A stretch of 35,387 nt of DNA from Candidatus Poribacteria bacterium. GTDB lineage: Bacteria; Poribacteria; WGA-4E; WGA-3G. The position numbers and the translations under genes are program-made. Positions 1-9,300 of this stretch are shown here, piece after piece. Position 1 is the first letter of the stretch. The number at the start of each line of letters is the position of its first letter. The notes under the pieces were generated by a model. It was not told the origin of the DNA. It did not search any database and saw nothing but the letters and a program-made list of their open reading frames with translations. The stretch covers positions 1 through 35,387 of the forward strand of contig JAPPNJ010000106.1 of assembly GCA_028818705.1 (NCBI GenBank), in the 5' to 3' direction.

Positions 1-682
1 CACCACCGAGCAGGTGTGCCACAGCAGTATAGCCGATACTCTTGAAGAAAGCAGCGGGGATCATAGAAAGCAGGGCATCGAATTCGGGACCGCGTTGGTA
101 ATCCGCCATGATACAAGTTGCGGCATCCAATACAACAGGTGGCTCGTCACCAGAGGGGATAGCGAAACAGATGGGTGGATTGCCGTAGTAACCGAGTTGC
201 GGTTTGGAATCTTGGTTGCCGGCATTACCGTGATTTCGAGATCCCTGTACCGAAAAGCCGATACATCCGGCTTCGTTACACATACGGGCATAGTGTCCTG
301 CCGATCCGTAATGCCCAATATAACGCACCAATCCCATCCCGATGCCGACCTCCTTCGCTTTAGCGATGGCGTGTTCGGTCGCGCGAACCATCGGGAGATA
401 GCCGAGCGTACCGTTTCCGTCAAGCACAACAGCAGTCGGTGTTTCATGGATGACGCGGATATTGGGACGCGGATTGAGACTTCCGTTTTCAAAGCCTGCA
501 CAATACCTATTAACGGTACGTGTACCGTGACTGCGGACGCCGCGCAGGTCGGAATTCACGAGCAAGCGACTGATGAGGGAAGCGTGTTCGTGTGTGAGGC
601 CTGCTTTCTCAAAGCAAGCGGTGGAGAAATTAAGAAGCCGTTCCTCATTTACTAAGACAAAAGTTTCTGGTGGTCTATTCAT
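1..682 (-). CDS. Ldh-family (malate/L-lactate-type) dehydrogenase, tandem copy 1, 3' end cut by window edge
   Basis: The minus strand reads open from an ATG at 682 to the window edge, giving 227 codons. The product aligns without gaps to the complete gene directly upstream of it (704-1708), with most residues identical, including the family SHG motif (VRSHGTR) and the GHYGSAGHYA segment. The family (PF02615) carries NAD(P)-dependent oxidation or reduction of 2-hydroxy acids such as malate, lactate or ureidoglycolate; the substrate here cannot be told. A ribosome site AAGGA lies seven bases before the ATG, and only 21 bases separate it from the stop of copy 2, so the two are probably cotranscribed. 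The C-terminal third lies outside the window. I see no frameshift or stop in the visible part, so this looks like a live duplicate rather than a pseudogene. Confidence 0.87.
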   Translation of the reverse strand, partial: MNRPPETFVLVNEERLLNFSTACFEKAGLTHEHASLISRLLVNSDLRGVRSHGTRTVNRYCAGFENGSLNPRPNIRVIHETPTAVVLDGNGTLGYLPMVRATEHAIAKAKEVGIGMGLVRYIGHYGSAGHYARMCNEAGCIGFSVQGSRNHGNAGNQDSKPQLGYYGNPPICFAIPSGDEPPVVLDAATCIMADYQRGPEFDALLSMIPAAFFKSIGYTAVAHLLGG

Positions 683-703
683 ATTTCTTTCCTTGTGTGG
701 AAA

Positions 704-1708
704 TTATTCGTCCCACGGCAATGGCACGCCTAATCGCTCACTGACACCACGTGCGGATTCCTGTTCCATCTCACCATAACGGATACCTTCCCGACGATGC
801 TGTTCCATCCGTTCCGTTTCAATGGCACCCGGCAGTAACGCTCTATCTGTTCCCGGCATCGGTTCGTAAGTCTCGCGGACATCGTGCACCATCCGATCGA
901 CTTCTGTGTGGAAAACAGCAGGTGGCACAACAGATTCAATATCTATTGCGAGGACCATTCCACCCATACTTGCGCCATCCCATTTTGCGGTATCGTCGGG
1001 TGGCGGTTCGGTGAAACCGGTCAACGCGCCACCAAGCAGACTCGCGACGGCGGTATAGCCGACACTCTTGAAAAAAGCCGCTGGAATGACTGAGAGCAGT
1101 GCATCAAAATCAGGACCGCGTTGGTAGTCTGCCATGATACAGGTCGCTGCGTCAAGCACTACCGGCGGCTCCTCATCAGAAGGAATGGCGAAACAGATCG
1201 GCGGATTGCCGTAGTAACCGAGTTGCGGTTTGGGGTCTTGGTTTCCGGCGTTCCCTTGATTCTGGTAACCTTGTACTGAAAAGCCGATGCATCCGGCTTC
1301 GTTACACATACGGGCATAGTGCCCCGCAGACCCATAGTGCCCAATGTAGCGAACGAGCCCCATCCCGATACCGACTTCTTTTGATTTGGCGATGGCGTAT
1401 TCCGTGGCACGTACCATCGGCAGGTAGCCGAGTGTGCCATTTCCGTCAAGCACGACAGCAGTCGGCGTTTCATGGATGACACGGATATCAGGGTCGGGAT
1501 TGAAGCTCCCGTTTTCAAAACCTGCGCAATATCCGTTAACCGTTCGGGTGCCGTGACTGCGGACACCTCGTAAATCGGAATTCACGAGTAGACGACTGAT
1601 AAGGGCGGCGTGTTCGTGTGTGATACCTGCTTTCTCAAAGCAGGCGGTAGAGAAGTTGAGAAGTCGTTCTTCATCTACGTGAACGAAGGCTTCTGGTGGT
1701 CTATTCAT
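704..1708 (-). CDS. Ldh-family (malate/L-lactate-type) dehydrogenase, tandem copy 2
   Basis: A 334-residue protein, the usual length for the malate/L-lactate dehydrogenase family (PF02615), which uses NAD(P)H and has its own fold unrelated to classical LDH/MDH. Landmarks are VRSHGTR near residue 53, the nucleotide and substrate region GMGLVRYIGHYGSAGHYARM around 137-155, and a C-terminal dimer-type region with TEVDRMVHDVRETY. The ATG at 1708 has AAGGAG just upstream. It lies first in a two-gene tandem array with the partial copy 1-682. The orphan substrate-binding protein 1869-3026 lies 160 bases upstream on the same strand. The substrate (2-hydroxy acid, ureidoglycolate, sulfolactate and so on) is not readable from sequence. 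Cytosolic; no signal peptide. Confidence 0.9.
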   Translation of the reverse strand: MNRPPEAFVHVDEERLLNFSTACFEKAGITHEHAALISRLLVNSDLRGVRSHGTRTVNGYCAGFENGSFNPDPDIRVIHETPTAVVLDGNGTLGYLPMVRATEYAIAKSKEVGIGMGLVRYIGHYGSAGHYARMCNEAGCIGFSVQGYQNQGNAGNQDPKPQLGYYGNPPICFAIPSDEEPPVVLDAATCIMADYQRGPDFDALLSVIPAAFFKSVGYTAVASLLGGALTGFTEPPPDDTAKWDGASMGGMVLAIDIESVVPPAVFHTEVDRMVHDVRETYEPMPGTDRALLPGAIETERMEQHRREGIRYGEMEQESARGVSERLGVPLPWDE

Positions 1709-1785
1709 ATTCTGCTCCTTAGGAATTGGAATTCCCTTCTACTAAGCGTGAGCTCAACTCAAGATTGCCAGCCATAGTCCACAAT

Positions 1786-1811
1786 GCACAAACTAACAGT
1801 TTATGCTACAA
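1786..1811. repeat. Dispersed hairpin repeat, copy A (AAC loop, TACAA tail)
   Basis: Stem arms GCACAAACT and AGTTTATGC (one mismatch) flank a loop AAC and are followed by TACAA. The same 26 bases recur at 22851-22876, and a variant with a re-paired stem lies at 35237-35262. Here it sits in the spacer between the Ldh gene and the substrate-binding protein gene. REP-like or IS200/IS605-type hairpin is the likeliest class. Confidence 0.7.
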
Positions 1812-1868
1812 GCGAATAGGTTTTGTATTTCTGACGAACACTTTTATCCATATACCGAACTCGTGTTA

Positions 1869-3026
1869 CTAAGGGGCGATCTGCTTGTGAAATTGCTTTT
1901 TACCATCTTTGATGGTGAAAATTACAGCGCTTTTGGTTGGGTGGCGATTTTCGTCATAACTCGCGATGTCGGTTGCACCGATGTAGTTTTCTGTGGCGGC
2001 GAGTTGCTCACGGATTTCATCGGGGTCGAGGCTGCCTGCCCGCTCGACTGCTTCAAAAAGCAATTTAACTGCGTCGTAGCTAACTGCGACACCACCGGTA
2101 GGTGTAGACTCATAGATGGATTCGTAAGCATCAACAAAGGCGCGTGCTGTCGGTTCATCCGTCTCTGGTGAGAAATGTCCGCTAAAAAAACTGCCTTCTA
2201 CTTCGGCATCTTCGTTGTCGTACAGAAGTTCGCTGTCCCATGAATCTGCCCCAAGGAAGATTGTTGGTTCTCCATCGGCGTTTTGCAACGGTATTGCACG
2301 CGCCTGTTGCGTTATGAGCGCAATGTCCAAAGTGAAACCGGATATGAAAAGTGCATCGGGCTTTGCAGCAGCAATGTTTGTCAGTTGTGCTGTAAAATCT
2401 GACAGATCGCCTTCGTAAAATTCATTGGCGACGATTTCACCACCGAGTTTTCTGAAACTGCGTGCGAAGAATTCAGAAATACCTTCCGTATAGAGGTCAC
2501 CCTTTTGTGTAAGAACGGCAGCGGTGGTAATATTGAGGTCATCTATCGTAAACTGTGCCATGACGGCACCTTGGAAGCTATCTGTGAAAGATGCCATGAA
2601 GACGAAATCGCCAGCGGTTGTTACATTTGGATTGGTTGCGGTTGTGGTAATCATTGGGATTCCGTGACGCTGTGCGATTGGAGCTACCTCAACGGCATGG
2701 GAAGAGCGATTGGGTCCAATAAGGGCGATAATTTCGTCTTCAACGATGAGGGTTTCGGCGATTTGGACGGAAACTTCGGGTATTGCCTCTTTGTTAATAT
2801 GTCCAATTAATTCCACAGGCATCCCCAAAAGTCCACCGCGCTGGTTAATTTCTGTGACTGCCATTTCTGCGCCGTTGGGATAAGTGACCCGTTCACCTGC
2901 AACGACAAAACCGATCTTAAGGGTTTTCTGTTCGTGCTTCGGTGTAACAATCTTTTGGACCCTGTCACATCCGGCATGTGTGAGTAGTAAAACGATTAGA
3001 CTCATTAGAACCAGAAATTTATGCAT
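1869..3026 (-). CDS. ABC transporter substrate-binding lipoprotein, branched-chain amino acid (type I) family
   Basis: A 385-residue protein starting with a lipoprotein signal: hydrophobic segment, then lipobox THAGC with Cys20 as the predicted lipidated residue. The mature part is a type I periplasmic binding fold: LKIGFVVAGERVTYPNGAEMA at the start, then VSVQIAETLIVEDEIIALIG and a central ALFISGFTLDIALITQQAR, ending with VAVSYDAVKLLFEAVERAG and a C-terminal strand. This matches the LivJ/AmiC-like family that presents amino acids, amides or urea-like ligands to an ABC importer. No LivH/LivM/LivG/LivF permease or ATPase lies in the window, so it is an orphan here. Ligand unknown. A GAGGA site lies about ten bases before the ATG. 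It is divergent from the sulfotransferase gene, across a 179-base spacer. Confidence 0.88.
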   Translation of the reverse strand: MHKFLVLMSLIVLLLTHAGCDRVQKIVTPKHEQKTLKIGFVVAGERVTYPNGAEMAVTEINQRGGLLGMPVELIGHINKEAIPEVSVQIAETLIVEDEIIALIGPNRSSHAVEVAPIAQRHGIPMITTTATNPNVTTAGDFVFMASFTDSFQGAVMAQFTIDDLNITTAAVLTQKGDLYTEGISEFFARSFRKLGGEIVANEFYEGDLSDFTAQLTNIAAAKPDALFISGFTLDIALITQQARAIPLQNADGEPTIFLGADSWDSELLYDNEDAEVEGSFFSGHFSPETDEPTARAFVDAYESIYESTPTGGVAVSYDAVKLLFEAVERAGSLDPDEIREQLAATENYIGATDIASYDENRHPTKSAVIFTIKDGKKQFHKQIAP

Positions 3027-3053
3027 TGTTATGAAGTCCTCATAAAAAATGAT

Positions 3054-3081
3054 TTGCTTTGTTTTCGATATTTGCTACAAT
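3054..3081 (+). promoter_or_regulatory. Candidate sigma-70-type promoter for the sulfotransferase/oxidoreductase genes
   Basis: TTGCTT (3054-3059) and TACAAT (3076-3081) are separated by 16 bases in the AT-rich spacer between divergent genes. The implied leader to the ATG at 3206 is about 120 bases. It contains a start-stop ATGTAA at 3188-3193 and no clear ribosome site before 3206. Inference from consensus match only. Confidence 0.42.
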
Positions 3082-3205
3082 GTTTTTTAGGTAATTGAAG
3101 CCAATATTGGGTGAGTATCTAAAAGCAGTGCGTCCCCTTTTCTGTAATTATTATCGTTTAATTTGTTGAAATAAGCAAGTGATTTCTATGTAACGCCTAT
3201 CGACT

Positions 3206-3964
3206 ATGGAAAATTTAATCACAGTGATTGGGCGCGGTCATTCTGGGACGCGCGCCATTTCACATACGTTATACGCCAGCGGGGTCTTCATGGGCAGTCA
3301 ACTGAACCCCTCTGGTGATAAGATTCCACCATTTGCAATGTATGATGCCTGCCGAGTCATGGCACAATATGTTAAATGGCAGGGCGGGTTATCATGGGAT
3401 TTTAAGCCTCTGCTCACGATGTCTATTGATCCAGAATTTGAGCGACTCATTAACACCTACCTTGAGGATGTACTACGGGATCCTGCTACCTACAAGGGGT
3501 GGAAGCTCCCAGAAACTACACTTGTCTACCCGTGGATAATACGGATGTTTCCAGAGATAAAGTTCATCCATTGGATTCGGGATCCGCGGGATTGTATCCG
3601 AGGCAGCCATAAAACCGACGATCTTCGAGATTTCGGAGTTCCGTATCCTGAAACGGACGATATTTATGAAAGGCGAGCGATTTCATGGATATACCAGTAT
3701 AAGCTTATGCAAGCAACTCCTATGCCGAAAAATGTTATCCAGATCCGTTTTGAGGACTTCGTCCTAAATCAAGAGAAGACGCTCAAGAAGCTTGAGGAAT
3801 TCTTAGGTATCCCGTTAGGTCGAATTATTGTGCGGTCAGATGCAGTTGCTCGCTGGAAAAAGGACTTTGCGGAATCGGAACCGGGAGCATCTTTACCTCA
3901 ATACGAATTTGAGTTTCTGCAAAAACCCATTGTCGAAAACGGTTATTCTTTAACACCAATCTAA
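3206..3964 (+). CDS. Sulfotransferase family protein (PAPS-dependent type)
   Basis: A 252-residue protein with the two PAPS-binding signatures of the sulfotransferase superfamily. The 5'-phosphosulfate loop is GRGHSGTRAIS at residues 9-19, a P-loop-like turn. The 3'-phosphate loop is WIRDPRDCIRGSH, with Arg125 and Ser134 in the expected places. A further helix with QIRFEDFVLNQEKTLKKLEEFLGI is typical of the C-terminal half. It would transfer sulfate from PAPS to a hydroxyl or amine of a small molecule or glycan; the acceptor is unknown. No signal peptide, so cytosolic. The 18-base gap to the Gfo/Idh/MocA gene suggests one operon, consistent with sugar or polysaccharide modification. No obvious Shine-Dalgarno sequence precedes the ATG. 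Confidence 0.8.
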   Translation: MENLITVIGRGHSGTRAISHTLYASGVFMGSQLNPSGDKIPPFAMYDACRVMAQYVKWQGGLSWDFKPLLTMSIDPEFERLINTYLEDVLRDPATYKGWKLPETTLVYPWIIRMFPEIKFIHWIRDPRDCIRGSHKTDDLRDFGVPYPETDDIYERRAISWIYQYKLMQATPMPKNVIQIRFEDFVLNQEKTLKKLEEFLGIPLGRIIVRSDAVARWKKDFAESEPGASLPQYEFEFLQKPIVENGYSLTPI

Positions 3965-3982
3965 AAGCAGAAAGGAACTATT

Positions 3983-5002
3983 ATGTCAAGTACTTACCGT
4001 GTTGGACTTGTCGGAACCGGTGGAATTGCAAACGCGCACGGCACTGCCTGTCAACAAGCACCGAGTGCTGAATTGGCGGCTATCTGTGATGTATCGGAAG
4101 AAGCATTAGCGAGGTTTGGTGAGCGGTATGATGTGGCTCCTGAGCACCAGTATCTCTCTTTGGAAGAGATGTTAGACGCTGAGAACTTGGACATCGCTAC
4201 TATCTGTACTTGGGGTGCCTTTCACGCTGAGGTCGGTATCCAGATTTCTGAATCCCGCCAAGTCAAAGCGATTTTATGTGAGAAACCGTTCACGTCAACG
4301 GCTGCAGAGGCAGAAGCGTTCGTGGGTGCAGCGCAAGAGAACGGTATTTTAGTGGCAGAGGCGTTTAAATTCCGGCACCATCCGATGCACCTCAAAGCGA
4401 AAGAATTGATTGATTCGGGGGCAATCGGGGACTTTAAGACAATCCGCAGTACCTTCTGTACAGGCGGTGGCGGCGGCGGACCCGAAACACGACGCCCTGA
4501 GATGAATTGGCGGTTTAATAAAGCGAAGGGTGGCGGCAGCATTTACGATTTGGCGTGTTACAATATCCACCACGCCCGCTTCATGTTCGGTGCTGAACCA
4601 ATTCGGGTGTCGGGAATGTCTCAAGCCGGTTTAGAAGTGGACGATGGTTCTTATCTATTGTTAGTATTCCCGGGTGAACGTGTTGCACAAATTTCTACCG
4701 GTTTTAATTGCGCGGGTGGGCAGTATGCCGAGATGTCTGGGACTGGCGGCATGTGCCGACTGGATCGGGTTTGGAACAATGAAAACACTGCGGTCAATAT
4801 TGAGCTTACCACACGAGAGGGCACAGAGGTCATTGATTTTGAACCCTGTTTCCAGTTTGCCCTACAATTGGAGCATATGTGTGAGGTTTTAACAACTGGA
4901 AAACCGCACCGAGTCTCACCGGAAAGCTGCGTGAATCAGATGCGGGTCATTGATGCTGCTTTTGAAGCGATGGCGACTGGACGAACAGTCGAGTTGGGGT
5001 AA
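3983..5002 (+). CDS. Gfo/Idh/MocA family NAD(P)-dependent oxidoreductase
   Basis: A 339-residue protein of standard family length. The N-terminal Rossmann fold shows VGLVGTGGIANAHG (residues 7-20) for dinucleotide binding and the diagnostic CEKPF motif (Glu100-Lys101-Pro102). The C-terminal half has the GGGSIYDLACYNIHHARF segment carrying the conserved Asp and His of the substrate site. Members oxidise or reduce sugars, inositols and related polyols. An unusual run of six glycines (161-166) sits in the loop before the C-terminal sheet. AGAAAGGA lies about nine bases before the ATG. It directly follows the sulfotransferase gene, so the pair may act on the same carbohydrate, which is inference. 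Cytosolic. Confidence 0.9.
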   Translation: MSSTYRVGLVGTGGIANAHGTACQQAPSAELAAICDVSEEALARFGERYDVAPEHQYLSLEEMLDAENLDIATICTWGAFHAEVGIQISESRQVKAILCEKPFTSTAAEAEAFVGAAQENGILVAEAFKFRHHPMHLKAKELIDSGAIGDFKTIRSTFCTGGGGGGPETRRPEMNWRFNKAKGGGSIYDLACYNIHHARFMFGAEPIRVSGMSQAGLEVDDGSYLLLVFPGERVAQISTGFNCAGGQYAEMSGTGGMCRLDRVWNNENTAVNIELTTREGTEVIDFEPCFQFALQLEHMCEVLTTGKPHRVSPESCVNQMRVIDAAFEAMATGRTVELG

Positions 5003-5164
5003 CAGAATTTACGGTGGATTTTAGAATTAATTGGACACTTTGCTCGGGGAGGTTAGAAATCTCAATATCCGAATATCTGGATGCCCGAACTTGTTCGTGC
5101 CTATTTTGCTGACTCGCGTCCCCAACAAGAATGTAATACAAGGAATGGAAATGTAAAGCAAAGA

Positions 5165-5245
5165 CAAATTGTGTCCGTAAATCAACGGTATGAATGCCTT
5201 AATGGCATTCCCCGGGACACAATTTGGTCTATTCCCAGACCAAAT
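5165..5245. repeat. Composite hairpin element
   Basis: Twelve-base arms CAAATTGTGTCC (5165-5176) and GGACACAATTTG (5215-5226) are exact inverted repeats. Between them lie a short CCGT/ACGG hairpin and a second hairpin, GAATGCC/GGCATTC. Overlapping the right arm is a third hairpin with nine-base arms ATTTGGTCT (5222-5230) and AGACCAAAT (5237-5245). The right arm can therefore pair in two mutually exclusive ways, as in a switch or cruciform, though it may simply be element ends. Confidence 0.65.
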
Positions 5246-5277
5246 CCGGGCATCCCAAAACAATTGCCCAATTAACT

Positions 5278-5481
5278 GAGGGTGGTGCATAAATATTTCT
5301 TGTAGGAGTGTTTTTGCGAATCAACACGGAATGCGCGTGTAGCATTCCGTGGGGTATTTCCTCAGGTCTTCCAACGCATAGGGCGAGGAGACCTCGCCCC
5401 TACGCTCCTATGAGGGTGTCCAAAACTTGCGGTTGCTTTAACAACGGGGTATCTATGCTCTTGGAATAATGAACCACCCTC
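5278..5481. repeat. Inverted repeat GAGGGTGGT/ACCACCCTC bounding part of the spacer
   Basis: GAGGGTGGT at 5278-5286 and its exact complement at 5473-5481, with further partial match on both sides (TTAA on one side, CAT-like on the other), bound about 200 bases. This may be the terminal inverted repeats of a small element inserted in front of the HAD gene. No coding potential inside. Confidence 0.4.
5325..5351. repeat. Perfect 10-bp stem hairpin
   Basis: Arms CACGGAATGC (5325-5334) and GCATTCCGTG (5342-5351) with a 7-base loop. There is no T run after it on either strand, so it is more likely a repeat hairpin than a terminator. Confidence 0.6.
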
Positions 5482-5509
5482 AATTAAATTCTTAGAACTA
5501 ACAACTATT

Positions 5510-6208
5510 ATGGCAAATTTTGCGGAGACGAAAGCACTTACATTTGACCTATTCGGCACGATTTTGGATTTAGGCGGTAGTCTCACGCCGTTCATTGGCG
5601 AATCTCTAAATGCCCGTGATGTTAATAGTGTATCAGCAGATGAATTTTGGGCGCAGTGGCGATACCGACAACGGATCGAACAATATCAGGACACGATTGT
5701 GATGCTTGGGCATAGTGGCTATCTGGAGACAGTTCGGCGCGCAGTTCACTACGTCCTGAGAGCAAACGGCATAGACGCTACGCCTGGGACAGTAAAGGAG
5801 TTTATGCGCGGATGGCGACACCTTTCTCCATTTCCAGAGGTGTTATCTGCCCTCACGAAGATGAAATCCGAGTATCAGTTGGCGGTGCTATCCAACGGCG
5901 ATCCGTCGTTTTTGGATTATCTCGTTTCAGAACGGGTTGCATGGGATTTCGACGATGTAATCTCGGTTACATCGGTCGGCGCGTTTAAACCGCATCCTGC
6001 GGTCTATCGTGGTGCGGCAGGGAAGTTAGGGCTTGAAGTCAATGAATGTCTGATGGTATCTGCAAATTCATTTGACATCATGGGGGCGCGGGCATGTGGG
6101 TATAAAGGGGCGTTTGTGAACCGCTATAAGTTGCCGTATGAGGATACCCTGTATCAACCCGATGTAACAGTGAGTGATTTTACGGCGTTAGCGGAAGCGT
6201 TGCTATAA
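5510..6208 (+). CDS. HAD superfamily hydrolase, haloacid dehalogenase type II-like
   Basis: A 232-residue protein with all four HAD signatures in order. Motif I is TFDLFGT with nucleophile Asp13. Motif II is LSNGDPS with Ser128. Motif III is Lys160 in GAFKPHPAVY. Motif IV is the S-x-N-x-x-D-x-x-GA form (VSANSFDIMGA, about 183-193) followed by FVNR. That last form is characteristic of L-2-haloacid dehalogenases, which hydrolyse 2-haloalkanoic acids to 2-hydroxy acids, but close homologues also include phosphatases, so the substrate is uncertain. Length fits the family (about 220-240). It is cytosolic and stands alone, following the hairpin-rich spacer. It converges with the large gene 6336-9761. 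Confidence 0.85.
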   Translation: MANFAETKALTFDLFGTILDLGGSLTPFIGESLNARDVNSVSADEFWAQWRYRQRIEQYQDTIVMLGHSGYLETVRRAVHYVLRANGIDATPGTVKEFMRGWRHLSPFPEVLSALTKMKSEYQLAVLSNGDPSFLDYLVSERVAWDFDDVISVTSVGAFKPHPAVYRGAAGKLGLEVNECLMVSANSFDIMGARACGYKGAFVNRYKLPYEDTLYQPDVTVSDFTALAEALL

Positions 6209-6335
6209 TTATGTGATACGGTTGCCTTCTATCTGCCAACCTGCAGTGCTTGGATAGGTGATAGACTTAAACTTATGTCTCGGCTTGATATGCGGTCTGC
6301 TCCTAAGTTTCTTGAAAAATCGCTGATATGCCGTG

Positions 6336-9300
6336 TCAATTCGCCTCAGTTCTTCCAGGGCTATTTAGTTTTTGGTTTGGAAGCCTGTAAACACCCCGTC
6401 GCACCTTTACAATTTCACCGATCTTCACGAGGCGCGTGAGTTCTGTATTTATGGCTTTTGGATGTCCTTGAATCGCCGCCACGAGTTCCGGGTTTTTTTT
6501 CTCGCCATCGGCAAGAAGGGCGAGAATTTGCTCGCGGAAAGTGACACGTGCGCTTTTCCCACCCCTTAGCCTTTGTAAAACTCGGTTCGCTTGCCTTGGG
6601 GAACAGCCCAGAATCCTCTCTACCTCTTTTCTGCTGGATTCGGAGGTCAGGTTGTCGCGTTCGGTCTCAAATCGTTGGCGTGTCGCTATCACCTCCGCGA
6701 GTTTATCTAATCCACCGGCGACATCGAAATCTTCCCAGTCAAAAAGGAGGGTTTCAGGTCTGTCGGTAATTTCAGGAATTCGCAAACCCGTAATCAACAT
6801 AACCGTCTTGTTGGTTTTCAAACGGTTCATCTGCGCGAGCTCTATAATCTCCCTGAATATACGGAAGACTGTTGTTTCATAAACGCTTTGGACGCGTTCG
6901 TCTTTGTAAAGGTGAGACTCCGGTTCCATTTCATAAGAGAGAGGTTTCTCATCCATGCCGAATAAGATCTGCGTGCGCTCCCAAATGTCAACGGGTTCTA
7001 TGCGAGGCATGCCGACTATCCAGATAACCTGCGCTTCTTGGAAAGCGGTTTCTAATCCTTTTAGTTTTCGGAAAATCGTCAAGAAACAAACGTTCTCATT
7101 TTTCGCGATATCTTTTAATTGTTCAATTGCCTGGCGATGGACAATAATCCCGTGTTTAATATCCGGGTTCCTTTCAATTTCAGCTTGGATTCTCCAAAAA
7201 AGGTGCTGCTCGGTTTTAGATATCCCAAAAACATCCCAGGTGTTGTTGACATCTATAATTGTCTGTCTTGAATAGATACCGGTACGGATCTGAAAAACAC
7301 GGTTTCCAGGAACCCACGCCATGGGTGGGGTAGGCAGCATCTCAATGGCTGTATCCGAGAATATCCGACGAAAATGTTCGCTGGGGAGCACCGAGGCGGT
7401 GACCAAAAGGTGTTTGATGTTCGGATGTAGTACCGGGGGCACCGAAAACCGGAGCCCTTCGTCTTCCCATCGCATCGGTGCATCCGTGTCCCGCGTGTAA
7501 TGTGAAAAGAAACGCTTGAGTTGATGCCAAACCGTCCAGTTTGGATCCACACAAACCGTTGGGAACGCCTGAATATTTTCAACAGTTCCCGCATCCAAGA
7601 TACCCAACCTGACAGCGTCCGCTATTGACATCAGGATTTTCATATCTTCGTTAGGCACAAAGGGGTCGAGTCGAAAAACGGGCAACGCTTGTGCCATGAG
7701 TCTATCCGCGGCTGCAGCGTCCAAAGGAATATAAGCAGAGATCCCTTGCGCAAACTCGATGGTATAGCGTGCGAGTTCCGCGCCGGTCTCTGTATCAATG
7801 ATGCCGCGTGCGACCACCCTGCCCTGTACGTTGATGTAGCACATCTGTTGGATGATCTCGTCTTCCAGCCATTCAAACGTCTGTCGTATTGACCGGAGGC
7901 GTCTAACGGCATCGGCATGCGATTTATCTCTGATTTCTGCTGCATTCAGTAAAGCTGCGGCAAAGTTTCCTAAGGCACTGCCTTGATAGTTGATGCTCCA
8001 CTCCTCCAATACGGTTTTTGAGAGTTCGTATTCAAGAAACAGTTTATAAAACAGATGATGCTCTATCGTGGTATTGATGATACATAGCGGCTGTGTTCCA
8101 TCGCCGGCTTCGATAAGTTGGTCTACTATTTTTGCGTAGTGTGGGTCTAAAAACAGTTGAAGCCCTTCTATGATTTGTACGCTGTTCGTTTGTAATGCCG
8201 AGGGTTGCGATAGATAGCCACGTTCCTGACATGTCGTATAAACGGGGCACTGCGGACAGATACTTTCGCTCGGATCTCCACCCTTTTTCTCAAGTGCTTC
8301 GCACCGCTCTGGATCCTCGCAGACGTTTCCGCGTTGAAAGGGGGTTGCCATGCGCACGTCAACGGGAATATCTTTGACCTGATCCCACAGATACATCCGA
8401 TCCCGCCAGCGTACAACCGATCCCGGATTTCGCTGTTGAAAAAATTGTTCTGCTTCTGCGGCATGCGCAGCATTTGGCACGGTTAAACAGAGGGCATCAC
8501 GATTCCACAGAAAGGATTCTACTTCACGATTTTTCTCTGAAGTCATTTGCGGGATAAATCCAAGAACGCGCACGTTCCTATCGAAAGCCCGCTGTCCGAG
8601 AACGCTAATTTCTTCATGTGGTTCAGACGTTTTTTCGGTGGGTTCGGATTTGTGTAATATCGGGGTCGAACGTTTTATGGAGAGTGGGCTGAGTTTTCCT
8701 TCCCGCACGGTACGGACCTTATCGTCTATCGGGACCCCCGTTGCGGGGATCGGTGGCAGAATGCTGGTATCGTCCCAAATGTCTGTTATGAGCGTTGCCT
8801 CGGTAGGTAGTCCGGTATCAGATGTCCCTGCACGTACCCATACACCGCCTTCGCGCTCCCACACGGATACTTCTGCGCCTTGCCGACTCCAGTAGTAAAA
8901 TCCGTCTTCTTGTCTGAGATAAGAAAACTCATGCTTGAAAAATGCCTCTTTGGCAAGGTCAAGTTTACGGGATCCGAGCGAGAACGGCGCGTCGGGGATG
9001 CCCTCGTTGTGTGGTAAGTTTTGGGGAACAGGATCGTGAAGCATAGCGCGAAACGCATCAATAGGCGCGAAGAGCACCTCTTTGGGAATCACGGGCGGGT
9101 CTAACAGATCGCCCATCAGGATTTCATAGCGTGCATCCCAGCAAGTGTCCCCTTTCTCCCCGGAAATTTCAAGATAGACCTCATGTGGGTTCGGATGCGC
9201 TGCTGTCCCTGCTTGTTTATAGACGTAGAAACGCGCCTGCTGGGTATTCGGGTGCAGGTACCCCGGTACCCTGCAAGAAAATCGCAGCCCACCGGACTTT

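Larger units (their letters stand above)
5003..5509. other. 507-base intergenic region full of inverted repeats
   Basis: No credible gene. The start (about 5011-5060) resembles the start of the MITE-like element at 20663: both read GGTG-ATTTTA followed by AATTA-TTGGACAC and a GAGGTT segment. Then come a composite hairpin at 5165-5245, an inverted repeat 5278-5286/5473-5481, a 10-bp stem hairpin at 5325-5351, and a palindrome at 5381-5399 of the same family as 17360-17386. It looks like nested remnants of small non-autonomous elements. The HAD gene that follows has no evident ribosome site. Confidence 0.7.

Noticed and set aside
14..655. 213-codon plus-strand frame opposite the first Ldh copy
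   Set aside because: It is antisense to the Ldh gene; the corresponding antisense frame in copy 2 is broken, and the product has no recognisable features.
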